NCBI GenBank assembly: GCA_016280395.1
Contig: JAEEGQ010000143.1
Coordinates: 1 to 64,000 of the forward strand
Length of the DNA: 64,000 nt
Reading direction: 5' to 3'
Source of the DNA: Lachnospiraceae bacterium
GTDB lineage: Bacteria; Bacillota; Clostridia; Lachnospirales; Lachnospiraceae
Below the pieces are notes generated by a model, which was not told where the DNA came from, searched no databases, and was given only the letters and a program-made list of their open reading frames with translations. A program made the translations under genes and the position numbers. Shown piece by piece: positions 1 through 7,617 of this stretch. The stretch's first letter is position 1. The number at the start of each line of letters is the position of its first letter.

Positions 1-337
1 CGGTAACTCCACCAACCCCACAAGATTCCAGCATCCCGTTGCAGGTACCTACAAGAAGGAACGCCTCGAAGCAGGCAAGAAGTATTTCTCAGTTGCATCG
101 GGCGGCGGCACAGGCCGTACACTTCATCCCGATAACATGGCAGCAGGTCCCGCTTCCTACGGTATGACAGATACAATGGGCCGTATGCACAGCGACGCTC
201 AGTTTGCAGGTTCTTCTTCAGTTCCCGCACATGTTGAGATGATGGGTCTTATCGGCGCAGGCAACAACCCCATGGTTGGTATGACCGTTTCCACCGCAGT
301 TTCCATCGAAGAAGCTGCAAAGGCAGGAAAGTTCTGA
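1..337 (+). CDS. GGGtGRT family protein, C-terminal part
   Basis: The reading frame is open from base 2 to the TGA at 335-337, so only the last 111 residues are in the window. They contain the motif GGGTGRT that names the GGGtGRT protein family, followed by a Met/Gly/Ala-rich segment. The family is common in Clostridia and other anaerobes, and I know of no established biochemical role. The codons are biased towards GCA, ATC and CTT/CTC, as in a well expressed gene. The first in-frame ATG inside the window (137) is internal, because the signature motif lies upstream of it. A strong hairpin terminator follows at once. Confidence 0.85.
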   Translation, partial: GNSTNPTRFQHPVAGTYKKERLEAGKKYFSVASGGGTGRTLHPDNMAAGPASYGMTDTMGRMHSDAQFAGSSSVPAHVEMMGLIGAGNNPMVGMTVSTAVSIEEAAKAGKF

Positions 338-353
338 TAAAACAGGATACATT

Positions 354-387
354 AAAAGGCGGCATCTTAAGGTGCCGCCTTTTTTTG
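354..387 (+). terminator. Rho-independent terminator, partly bidirectional
   Basis: GGCGGCA (358-364) pairs with TGCCGCC (373-379) across an 8-base loop, followed by seven T. AAAA on the other side extends the stem and gives a short T run on the opposite strand. It ends the GGGtGRT gene. The stop codon of the converging VanZ gene (367-369) lies inside the loop, so the hairpin may also serve that gene. Confidence 0.85.
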
Positions 388-804
388 CTTTAAGATAAGA
401 GTCATGATGAGAGTCCCAAGACACACACCCGCAAGATCCACCCACATGTCCCGGATCTCACCGGAGCGTCCTTCCACGAAAAGCTGGATGGTTTCATCCA
501 TAAATGCCGCGAAGAGGCCGGCCAGAATGGTGTTCATCGCAAACTTGAAGCCGGGCTTAACAAAGGTAGAAAGTGCAATGGCGATAAATACCGCAAGTAT
601 GGCAAATTCCGTGAAGTGCGCAGCTTTTCGCACAAAGAATTCTGCCTGCTCCGCGTTCTTGATGAAGGGAAGGAGCTTTATCAGGATCTGTGTTACGAAG
701 TTGCTCTCGCCGCCGGAAACATCGGAGGGCATTAAGCTGTGGCCCCAGATGACAATGAGCCAAAGGAATGGAAGGAGCCTTTTGATAACTGTTTTTTTAT
801 TCAT
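367..804 (-). CDS. VanZ-like membrane protein
   Basis: A 145-residue integral membrane protein with about four hydrophobic segments. It shows the VanZ-family pattern: a conserved Arg-Lys-x-Ala-His-Phe in the middle (RKAAHFTEF) and a later Asp-Glu-x-x-Gln with GRSGEIRDMWVDLAG. VanZ gives low-level teicoplanin resistance in enterococci, but most homologues have no known function. The start at 804 is chosen because GGAG lies 7 bases upstream. A start at 816 would put that RBS inside the gene. It is the last gene of the minus-strand run hipB-hipA-lipoprotein-VanZ, 57 bases behind the lipoprotein. A second VanZ-like gene lies at 16,628. Confidence 0.85.
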   Translation of the reverse strand: MNKKTVIKRLLPFLWLIVIWGHSLMPSDVSGGESNFVTQILIKLLPFIKNAEQAEFFVRKAAHFTEFAILAVFIAIALSTFVKPGFKFAMNTILAGLFAAFMDETIQLFVEGRSGEIRDMWVDLAGVCLGTLIMTLILKQKKAAP

Positions 805-861
805 GATAATCTCCATGCAGCGGCTGAACCGGCAGCTGATGATCCGGTTTGTGCTGATAGT

Positions 862-1770
862 TTATTTCTCCGTAGAAATGCTGTATTCCCCGTCACCCTT
901 ACTTGTTACGGTGATGTTTCCGTTGACGGAAGAACGGTAGCAAGTGATGCCGTCGCTTTTCAAGGATACCAGCAGATCGCTGCTTGCGGGCTCGCCGGTA
1001 CTGTCTGTTATAACGGCGATGCGGGGCTCTGTTGCTTCAAGGAGGTCTTCCGTGTTCTTTTCGAGCGAACCGTGGTGGGGAAGCTTTAAAACATCACATT
1101 TGCCGGTATGGGCTTTTAAGAAAGCCTTGATGCCGGCTTTTTCTATGTCTCCAGCAAAGAGATAAGAGTCTTCAAGGTAAGTTACTGCGATCACAAGAGA
1201 GCAGTCGTTGTCGTTCCCCTCTTTGCCGTCTTCTCCGGCCTTGTATCCGACATTTGATGCAAAAACGGTGTAATTAATGTCTTCAAGGGCAAAAGAAAGA
1301 TCTGAGGTGATCATTTGCGCGGGAATGCCATTTTTAGCAATGACATCCATCAGGCTGCTGTAAAACTTGCTCTCACCCTCGTAGCCGGGAAGAAGGATCT
1401 TCTTTATTTCGAGATTCTCTGCAAGATAAGCCGCACCGCCCACATGGTCTTTGTCATAATGGGTGATGATCATACAGTCGAGGGCCTCGATGCCATGCTC
1501 CTGCAGATAGTACAGTACGGTCGTTGAGGTCGCGTCGTATCCCGTATCGATAAGAACTGCGGAATTGCCCTTTTGTATCAATATGCAGTCACCTTTTCCT
1601 ACGTCGATAAATGTGACTTTTAAGCTGTTTTCGTTAGGCGCGGGTACTGTTTCCGCGCAGGCCGGCAGGTAAAACAAAACTATCGTTATCAGAAAAAGCG
1701 CAATGAGCCGTAAGGGCAGGCGCTTTCCTTTTTTTGTGCTACGGACCGGTGAAGAGACATTCTGATTCAT
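862..1770 (-). CDS. ComEC/Rec2-like metallo-beta-lactamase-fold lipoprotein
   Basis: A 302-residue exported hydrolase of the metallo-beta-lactamase fold. Residues 17-38 form a lipoprotein signal (basic KKGKR, a hydrophobic stretch, then LPAC with Cys38 as the lipidation site). The catalytic domain matches the free-standing domain found at the ComEC C terminus: FIDVGKGDC, THYDKDHVGG for the metal site, FAGDIE, and LPHHGS near the end. The ComEC domain is thought to degrade one DNA strand during uptake. Whether this detached lipoprotein is a nuclease or a phosphodiesterase is unknown. Its ATG shares one base with the hipA stop (TAATG), so the two are translationally coupled. Confidence 0.85.
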   Translation of the reverse strand: MNQNVSSPVRSTKKGKRLPLRLIALFLITIVLFYLPACAETVPAPNENSLKVTFIDVGKGDCILIQKGNSAVLIDTGYDATSTTVLYYLQEHGIEALDCMIITHYDKDHVGGAAYLAENLEIKKILLPGYEGESKFYSSLMDVIAKNGIPAQMITSDLSFALEDINYTVFASNVGYKAGEDGKEGNDNDCSLVIAVTYLEDSYLFAGDIEKAGIKAFLKAHTGKCDVLKLPHHGSLEKNTEDLLEATEPRIAVITDSTGEPASSDLLVSLKSDGITCYRSSVNGNITVTSKGDGEYSISTEK

Positions 1771-3092
1771 TATTTGCTGTTTTCCTCGTATCTTGAGATG
1801 ATCTTTCCTGCAAGAGACGGCGCCGCGAGATAACCTGCGGAATTGAGGCTTTCTGCGGTCGAAAGGACGGCGTCTTTAAAGTTTTCACTCATTTCATCAT
1901 AGATATCCGCTATGAAGCCGCGTCCCATGCCAAGTCTCTTTGCTTCGGCAAGAAAATCGTTCTTGCCTATGCTGTTGATATTGGTCTTCCCGTTGATGGC
2001 GATAGACATCTCCTCGGTTCCGGAAGAGTAAACAAGGGTACTTACAATATCGTAAGCCGGTGCAAGGCGGATCGATTTCATGTCCTCACTGTACAGTAAA
2101 GATATGTTTTTTATGTGATTGTCGGTATTTCCGACAAAATAGTTGAAGATACAGAGGCGCCAGAGCTCAAGCGCGTCCGCCATGGGGTTCGCGGAGTACG
2201 AGAGGATGCATCGGAATATCTTCTGAAGATAGTCCTGGCCGGGTCTTTCGTACTTGTCGGCTGCAGAAATGCCGAGGGCCTGGGCGAAATCCTCCTGGTG
2301 GAGACGACGGGGGATGGGAAGGCCGGCAACGGTATCCGCGCTGCTTTCCGGGAAGATCCTGTCGTAGCGCTTGGTCGCAAAGAGGACGGAGCCGTCAGGT
2401 AAAGGATCTAAGGTATTGCCGCCTTTAAGCTCGCCTGTTTCCGCAGTGTTAAGGATAAAACTCGGCGGAACCGTGATACCGAGGCGCTCAGCGGTCTGCA
2501 TGCAAAGCTGCTCGTTTGCGACGATATTGTCAAGACGGATATGGCTCTGCTTTACGATATGCGTACTTGGTGCGTCGCCCACCGGCTGATACCAGGTATT
2601 CGTGGGAGCATCATAGTAAAGACCGGCTTTCCCGGAGGCTCCTGTGAGCGAGAGATGCGACTTTACGACAAGTTCCACTGAGCGTGTTGCTCCTTCCGCG
2701 GCAAGAGCGCGTACTTCGTCTGCAGCAAGCCTTCTGTAGCCCGCAGGCTGATCCTCACGGGTTTCATCAACGATCTTTATGGCGCCGATGCATTCGCCGC
2801 CAAGTTCCCGGAGAATAGCTATATAGTCGGAAGAGTCCGCATGAAGGGTCTTTGCGATAAAACGGCGCGTAAAGCCTTCCGGAAGCAGACCTTCAAAAAA
2901 GTTGCCCGTTGCTTCCGGTGTAAACTTGTGTACATTCTTTGGAAAACTCATTGAAACGGGGCGAAGCTCCGGGCTTTCCGCATATGCTTCGTTATAGGAG
3001 AAAACGGCATCCTTATATGTGTTGCCGGTAATTATGCCGGCATCGACAAACTTGCCGTTGATCTCTATCTGTACTTTTAATTCAAATGGCAT
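1770..3092 (-). CDS. hipA: HipA-type serine/threonine kinase toxin
   Basis: A full-length (440-residue) HipA. It has the N-terminal HipA_N region, the Ser-containing activation segment SLTGASGKAGL, the NEQLCMQ and LFATKRYDR stretches, HQEDFAQALG, the catalytic loop NTDNHIKNISLL with its Asp and Asn, and the metal-binding APAYDIVS. In E. coli HipA phosphorylates glutamyl-tRNA synthetase and stops growth, and relatives use other targets. HipB-type antitoxin is encoded 14 bases upstream. The start at 3092 has AAGGA about 8 bases upstream. All core kinase motifs are present, so I infer an active enzyme. The target cannot be read from sequence. Confidence 0.9.
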   Translation of the reverse strand: MPFELKVQIEINGKFVDAGIITGNTYKDAVFSYNEAYAESPELRPVSMSFPKNVHKFTPEATGNFFEGLLPEGFTRRFIAKTLHADSSDYIAILRELGGECIGAIKIVDETREDQPAGYRRLAADEVRALAAEGATRSVELVVKSHLSLTGASGKAGLYYDAPTNTWYQPVGDAPSTHIVKQSHIRLDNIVANEQLCMQTAERLGITVPPSFILNTAETGELKGGNTLDPLPDGSVLFATKRYDRIFPESSADTVAGLPIPRRLHQEDFAQALGISAADKYERPGQDYLQKIFRCILSYSANPMADALELWRLCIFNYFVGNTDNHIKNISLLYSEDMKSIRLAPAYDIVSTLVYSSGTEEMSIAINGKTNINSIGKNDFLAEAKRLGMGRGFIADIYDEMSENFKDAVLSTAESLNSAGYLAAPSLAGKIISRYEENSK

Positions 3093-3106
3093 GATCGTTC
3101 CTTTAC

Positions 3107-3319
3107 TTATCCTCTTGCTTCGACAGAAAGGTCAAGAGCGAGGAGATTGACAACTTTAAGGGTCTTTTCAAGTTCTGCGGTGGGTTTTCCGTTTTCGAGC
3201 TCGGAAAGGAAGCTTACGCTCAATCCGGTAAAATCGGCAATGTACTGCTGCGTAAAGCCAAGCTGTTTGCGGCGCATGCGTATGGCACCGCCAAGAGATT
3301 TGGAATCGGATATCTTCAT
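3107..3319 (-). CDS. hipB: HipB-like helix-turn-helix antitoxin/repressor
   Basis: A 70-residue protein that is almost entirely one Cro/CI-type helix-turn-helix (IRMRRKQLGFTQQYIADFTG, then LSVSFLSELENGKP). HipB proteins neutralise HipA and repress their own operon by binding palindromes in the promoter. GGAGG lies 8 bases before the ATG. Three copies of a matching palindrome sit directly upstream at 3360-3452. The protein is short for HipB, with no C-terminal extension beyond SVEARG. Confidence 0.85.
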   Translation of the reverse strand: MKISDSKSLGGAIRMRRKQLGFTQQYIADFTGLSVSFLSELENGKPTAELEKTLKVVNLLALDLSVEARG

Positions 3320-3359
3320 GTGGTCCTCCGAAAGAATAATTTAAGAAGATTTAACGTGT

Positions 3360-3452
3360 TTTGCCAAACGGCTAAAAACCCCTTTTAAAAGGCCGGTTTT
3401 AGCCGAACGGCTAAATGATCACAGATTTATTATAATTTAGCCGAACGGCGAA
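3360..3452 (-). promoter_or_regulatory. Three HipB operator palindromes
   Basis: There are three copies of the dyad TTAGCCG-AA-CGGCTAA. One is at 3437-3452 (right arm altered to CGGCGAA), one is a perfect copy at 3399-3414, and one is at 3360-3375 (left arm TTTGCCA). Their centres are 38-39 bases apart. The first lies in the -10/-35 spacer and the other two lie in the untranslated leader before hipB. This layout fits cooperative autorepression. The assignment to HipB is inferred from position. Confidence 0.8.
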
Positions 3453-3457
3453 GTCAA
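3429..3457 (-). promoter_or_regulatory. Sigma-A promoter of the hipBA operon
   Basis: On the minus strand, TTGACT (3452-3457) and TATAAT (3429-3434) are separated by exactly 17 bases. The spacer is mostly occupied by an operator palindrome, so repressor binding would block RNA polymerase directly. Confidence 0.85.
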
Positions 3458-3507
3458 GCGTATATTGGCCGTTTTTTGCGATTTTGAATATTTTTTTAAA
3501 AAAACTG

Positions 3508-3542
3508 TTGACATCAAACTGTAATAGGTGTATATATAACAC
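3508..3542 (+). promoter_or_regulatory. Promoter and likely operator of the GntR/ABC operon
   Basis: TTGACA (3508-3513) is followed after 17 bases by TATATA (3531-3536). A dyad GTGT (3528-3531) with ACAC (3539-3542) straddles the -10 element. GTGT...ACAC dyads are typical operators of YtrA-type GntR repressors, so autoregulation of the operon is likely. That step is inference. Confidence 0.75.
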
Positions 3543-3638
3543 ATAAACAGTTATGCGACACATCCGATGAATCAAAAATATCCGGAACATGCCAAAACAC
3601 TGACAAAACCGATATTTATACCGAAAGGAGCTGATATT

Positions 3639-4010
3639 TTGATAATATCTCAATACAGTGGGATCCCAATATATAAACAGATAGCAGATGCCTTTAAGAC
3701 AGACATCCTTGCGGGAAAGTACAAACAGGGAGAGTACCTGCCGTCCATAAGAGAGCTGGCAAAAGACTTGCGGATCAGCGTCATAACAACTATGAAAGCA
3801 TATGAACAGCTTGAACTTGAAGGCCTTGTGACCGCAGCCCAGGGAAAAGGGTTCTATGTGAACGCGCAGGACAGTGAGATGCTTAAGGAACAGCACCTGA
3901 GAAAAGTTGAAGATTCTCTGGCTGCAGCCATAGATGCAGCCAAGGTTGCGGGTATGAGCAACGAAGAACTTGTAATGACACTTAAAACTTTGCTGAACAT
4001 CATTGAATAA
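3639..4010 (+). CDS. GntR-family regulator, YtrA type
   Basis: A 123-residue transcription factor with an N-terminal winged helix-turn-helix (GIPIYKQIAD..., PSIRELAKDLRIS, YEQLELEGLV, GKGFYV) and a short helical C terminus. The short form without a ligand domain marks the YtrA subfamily, which represses adjacent ABC transporter genes, often those answering to cell-wall antibiotics. I chose the TTG at 3639 because AAAGGAG sits 8 bases upstream and the protein then begins like other YtrA members (MIISQYSG). An in-frame ATG at 3567 has no RBS. The ABC gene follows after 12 bases. Confidence 0.88.
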   Translation: MIISQYSGIPIYKQIADAFKTDILAGKYKQGEYLPSIRELAKDLRISVITTMKAYEQLELEGLVTAAQGKGFYVNAQDSEMLKEQHLRKVEDSLAAAIDAAKVAGMSNEELVMTLKTLLNIIE

Positions 4011-4022
4011 AGGAGAACGGAC

Positions 4023-4922
4023 ATGAACTTTGACACAGTTATCGAGGCAAAAAACATAGTTAAGAAATACAAAAACTTTATTCTCAATGTACCGGAATTC
4101 CGGCTTCCGAAGGGCTTTGCCACAGCTCTTATCGGCGAAAACGGCGCCGGAAAAACAACATTCTTAAACTGCCTTGCGGGCATCAGGCGTGATTTTACCG
4201 GAGAGCTGAGGTTCTTCAACACCTTCGACCGTACAGCGGTTGACACGGATCCCGAAGTTAAAGAACGCATCGGCTACACCGGTACTGACAATTACTATCT
4301 CCCCAACTGGACTTTGGGTCAGGTGGACGAGCTTTCGGGGCTTTTATTCGAGAAATACAACAGCGAGAAGTTTAAAGCTTACTGCAAAGAACTTGCTGTT
4401 TTTGGCGCGGGCCCTTTTGAAAAGGGCAAAAAGATAAACTCTTTCTCGGACGGAACAAAGACAAAGCTCATGCTTGCAGGTGTTCTCGCACGCGAAACGG
4501 ATGTATTGATCCTGGATGAGCCTGCCTCGCCTCTCGATCCTCTTATGCGTGAAAAGCTGTGTGAGCTTATCCGCGACTATCTTAACAGAGGCGAAGGGAA
4601 GAGTGTATTTTTCTCCACCCATAATATTTCGGATATGGAAAATGTTACGGATTACGCTGTGATCATGGAGCAGGGGCGTATTGTCGAGCAGGGATTTGTG
4701 GATGAACTCAAGGAAAAGTACATTTATATCAAGGGCGAGCCTTCGGAAGCCGATACTGCAGCACCTTATATGTACACAATGAGCAGGTCAGGATACGGGT
4801 TTGAGGGTATCTGTCTTGCAGAAAACCTTGACAGGCTGGCAGGACTTAAAGTACAGACCGAAACCCCGTCACTTTTTAAGATAAGTGTAGCGGTAATGCG
4901 TAAGAATTCGCTGATAAAATAA
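4023..4922 (+). CDS. ABC transporter ATP-binding protein (YtrB-like)
   Basis: A 299-residue ATPase subunit. Walker A is GENGAGKTT (38-46), the signature loop reads SFSDGTK in place of LSGGQ, and Walker B runs into LILDEPASPLDP. A switch His follows in FFSTHNISD. The final 60 residues form a C-terminal extension of unknown role. AAAGGAG precedes the ATG. Together with the two membrane proteins downstream it should form an exporter or a cell-envelope stress transporter under control of the GntR repressor. The substrate cannot be deduced. Confidence 0.9.
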   Translation: MNFDTVIEAKNIVKKYKNFILNVPEFRLPKGFATALIGENGAGKTTFLNCLAGIRRDFTGELRFFNTFDRTAVDTDPEVKERIGYTGTDNYYLPNWTLGQVDELSGLLFEKYNSEKFKAYCKELAVFGAGPFEKGKKINSFSDGTKTKLMLAGVLARETDVLILDEPASPLDPLMREKLCELIRDYLNRGEGKSVFFSTHNISDMENVTDYAVIMEQGRIVEQGFVDELKEKYIYIKGEPSEADTAAPYMYTMSRSGYGFEGICLAENLDRLAGLKVQTETPSLFKISVAVMRKNSLIK

Positions 4923-4988
4923 CAGGCTTATGACAGCTTGGCGGTCTTTCGCAGGTAAAGCCCGGACGGACCGCAGGAGGACAGATAT

Positions 4989-5714
4989 ATGAAAAAAGGT
5001 TTTTTGGCAGAACTAAAGGCTTTTACGCCATGGTATATGCTTCCGATCAGGATAATCCAGAGCATAGCATTGTTTCTTGTTGGAATCTACCTGTATAGTT
5101 TCGTTGGCAGGCACGCGGTGATGTTTTTTCCGCCGCTCGTGATCTTTTCGGATTCAATGCTTGATTATCTGGCATTTGCCGGAATAAGCATGAGACGGCA
5201 GAAGAGCATGGAATGGATCAAGTCTTCCGTTGCAGGAAGAAAAGTGGCGATGGGCGCTTTAATGCAGGACAGCCTGTTCCGCATAGTTTCAACGGCCGCC
5301 GGATCGTTTGGGATAATGATCGGCTCGCTGGCTATCGCATCGGAGGAATACACACCGTTTGTATCATTTGCGCCGCTGGTTTTTATCCCCTTCACTTATT
5401 TCATCTCGAACATCTCGCTGCTGATATCACATCGCGTGGGCGGGACCGTTTCGGTACAGATGCTTCTCGGGTATGCGCTTATGGTCGTTGGAGAGATCAT
5501 CTGCGTATTCATGGGAATGTTCCTGTTTGCAGATGATAATATGGGCTTTATCAAGGGAGTAGTGCTCATTGCAATATGGGCAGTTATAGCGTTCTTCACA
5601 GCAAAGCTGCTTCTGCGTGATGCTGAAAAAGGCTATGAGAGCGGATTTTTTGATAACGAAGGTTTTAAGATCGTGACGGCTGAAAAGCCGGCAATTTCCG
5701 GGAAGGGAGAATAA
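4989..5714 (+). CDS. Six-helix membrane protein, probable ABC permease
   Basis: A 241-residue protein with six predicted membrane helices (roughly residues 13-38, 43-65, 95-117, 120-145, 155-181, 185-208) and no recognisable catalytic motif. It lies 66 bases after the ATPase, with AGGAGG before the ATG, and 3 bases before a second six-helix protein. I infer a permease subunit of the YtrB-type ATPase from position and topology. The family match itself is not obvious by eye. Confidence 0.7.
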   Translation: MKKGFLAELKAFTPWYMLPIRIIQSIALFLVGIYLYSFVGRHAVMFFPPLVIFSDSMLDYLAFAGISMRRQKSMEWIKSSVAGRKVAMGALMQDSLFRIVSTAAGSFGIMIGSLAIASEEYTPFVSFAPLVFIPFTYFISNISLLISHRVGGTVSVQMLLGYALMVVGEIICVFMGMFLFADDNMGFIKGVVLIAIWAVIAFFTAKLLLRDAEKGYESGFFDNEGFKIVTAEKPAISGKGE

Positions 5715-5717
5715 GAG

Positions 5718-6437
5718 ATGAAAGATATATTAAACAGCTTCAAACTTGTGAAATACAGTCTTCAGTTCAAAACATCGCTTGTTGCGGGCCTGATCTTTTT
5801 CTTTGTAGGGCTGTTATTTGAACTTACCGGCTCGCAGATGAGCAATCTGACAGGCCTTTACCTTGGTGTTGGCGCAACTTTTCTGGCAAACCTGTTTCTC
5901 CTGACACAAGTGCCCGGGATCACAAGGGCGTCAAGATTAAGCTATATCACCTGCACAAAGGCGTCGGCCATAGCATTGTTCATTTATTCGATGATCGCTT
6001 TTACCCTGTTTGTTACGATCAGGCTCAATATTTCAATGCCGAGAATACTGCAAAACAAGGACATTCCTTACTTCATGCAGGCTGAGTCCATGTACATGGA
6101 TATCTTAAAAAGCGCGCTTTTCCTTGCGATCCTTATGATCTACACCGCGATTTCTTTCAGACGCTATATAGCAAGCCTTGTGCTGATAATTATCGGCCTG
6201 CTTGTATATCTGTATATCAACCGTATCAGACCCGTTGCGGAGTTTGAAGTATCACTCTGCAGGGATATGCAGGCGTTCGCGGGCGACAGATTCGTTTCGA
6301 TGCTGCTTGCTATAAGCTATGCGCTCTTGCTCGTTGGCGTGATCGCATTTTGGCTTATCAACAAAATGCTCTTCAAATACGAGATCGAGCCCATAGTTTA
6401 CAGAAATGCGATGAAACGCGCATACGCAAACAGGTAA
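5718..6437 (+). CDS. Six-helix membrane protein, second probable ABC permease
   Basis: A 239-residue protein with six hydrophobic segments (about residues 16-38, 44-68, 82-104, 128-150, 152-172, 190-214). Long polar loops are lacking except near 105-127. It follows the previous membrane gene after 3 bases with GGGAG as RBS, so both are made together and may pair as a heterodimeric permease. It ends the GntR operon. No terminator is visible in the 28 bases before the converging zinc-ribbon gene. Confidence 0.7.
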   Translation: MKDILNSFKLVKYSLQFKTSLVAGLIFFFVGLLFELTGSQMSNLTGLYLGVGATFLANLFLLTQVPGITRASRLSYITCTKASAIALFIYSMIAFTLFVTIRLNISMPRILQNKDIPYFMQAESMYMDILKSALFLAILMIYTAISFRRYIASLVLIIIGLLVYLYINRIRPVAEFEVSLCRDMQAFAGDRFVSMLLAISYALLLVGVIAFWLINKMLFKYEIEPIVYRNAMKRAYANR

Positions 6438-6465
6438 CCCTGGATAAGCCGCGTCAAAACATGAT

Positions 6466-7386
6466 CTACAGCTTCGCGCCACAATTTGAGCAGAATTTCG
6501 GCGTGCCGTCAATGGGATAACCGCACTCGGGGCAGAACTTTTTGCCTTGCTGTGCGGTTTCCTGCTGTTTTTGCGACTCTTGCAGGTTGTCTTTTGCGGG
6601 TTGTATGGTTTTGAAGATGTCAGGAGCGGTGGCCATGGCTATGGGCCCGTGGTTGAAAGGAAAAGGCTGTCCGCCGACCATAGGGGTCATGACACTGTGC
6701 CCGCCGCCCTTTGCACTTTCCGGGATCTCTATCTTGTTAAGCATATCTTTCCTTGCAAAGACCGAGATCGGAGTTGAAAAATCGCAGACCATCCGGTGTG
6801 CGCGGATATGGTCAGGGTGCAGCTCAACACAGTTGAAACCCGGGAAATTGTTGTCAGTAAGGTCAAACGGGACAATATGCAGGTCAGTGTCGTAAGAACG
6901 GTTTTTATAGCGGATAACATGGAACTTGCCGCTTCCGTGCCAGGTGATGGTGTTGCCATCGATAACCAGCGCTTCGCCTGCGCCGTTCGGTGTCCAGCGG
7001 TACCACTCGCCTTGAATCTGCGGGATATATTCGTCATCGAGGATCTCGATGTGGTCAAACGGGCCGTGATCTACCTTCTTCAAGGTATAGTCCGTGTGAT
7101 CGTCGTTGTATGTGAAGCTCCAGGTCATATGGAGTTCGCCGTTTTCATAGTAAACATTGTCCATCATGCTCATCACTTCGCCGTAAAGGTTTGTGGAATA
7201 GGTAGTGCAGGCGAGGGTGATGGGCGTTTTTTTGCCGCTTTCGAGCAGGTCCGCATCATACGAGATAGTAGTCTCTAAGTCGATCTTTCGCATGTAATTG
7301 CGGAGCGTTATCTTGTCATCGCGTATCTCTGCGTATACGTGGTAGCCTTCTTCCCAGAAACCGTTGAGTTTATCTGAATAATTCAT
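6466..7386 (-). CDS. Uncharacterised protein with C-terminal zinc ribbon
   Basis: A 306-residue protein without signal peptide or membrane helix. I do not recognise the main part. It seems to hold two similar beta-rich units, each opening with a Trp-rich stretch (LNGFWEEGYHVY near residue 6 and IQGEWYRWTPNGAG near 125), reminiscent of lipocalin-like beta barrels. A Gln-rich linker leads to a terminal zinc ribbon, CPEC-x10-CSNC. Such ribbons end many Firmicutes proteins of unknown function. The start at 7386 gives the only frame with GGCAGG upstream. The longer reading (to 7491) would run across the promoter's -10 and -35 elements. Confidence 0.75.
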   Translation of the reverse strand: MNYSDKLNGFWEEGYHVYAEIRDDKITLRNYMRKIDLETTISYDADLLESGKKTPITLACTTYSTNLYGEVMSMMDNVYYENGELHMTWSFTYNDDHTDYTLKKVDHGPFDHIEILDDEYIPQIQGEWYRWTPNGAGEALVIDGNTITWHGSGKFHVIRYKNRSYDTDLHIVPFDLTDNNFPGFNCVELHPDHIRAHRMVCDFSTPISVFARKDMLNKIEIPESAKGGGHSVMTPMVGGQPFPFNHGPIAMATAPDIFKTIQPAKDNLQESQKQQETAQQGKKFCPECGYPIDGTPKFCSNCGAKL

Positions 7387-7423
7387 TGTGATGCCTGCCT
7401 TTCGAACTTTGTTTTCTGATTTT

Positions 7424-7452
7424 ATCTTATATATCCGTTCTGAAGATGTCAA
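7424..7452 (-). promoter_or_regulatory. Sigma-A promoter of the zinc-ribbon gene
   Basis: On the minus strand, TTGACA (7447-7452) and TAAGAT (7424-7429) have a 17-base spacer, about 38 bases before the chosen start. This supports the start at 7386. Confidence 0.65.
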
Positions 7453-7617
7453 CGAGAATAAAACTTGCAGGGAATATTCTTTGTTACTCAAAAACGAGGG
7501 AGGGCGCGCCCGTAAACGGCGGAAGCTAAGGCGCGAGCAGTTGCTTTTCTGCTTTACTTTTTCTATGAAAAATGATAAAACAATATCATACGGATTATTA
7601 TTCGGGGGATTACATCT

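Noticed and set aside
404-940. A 178-codon plus-strand frame across the VanZ and lipoprotein region
   Set aside because: It is antisense to two genes with clear motifs and starts inside the terminator region.
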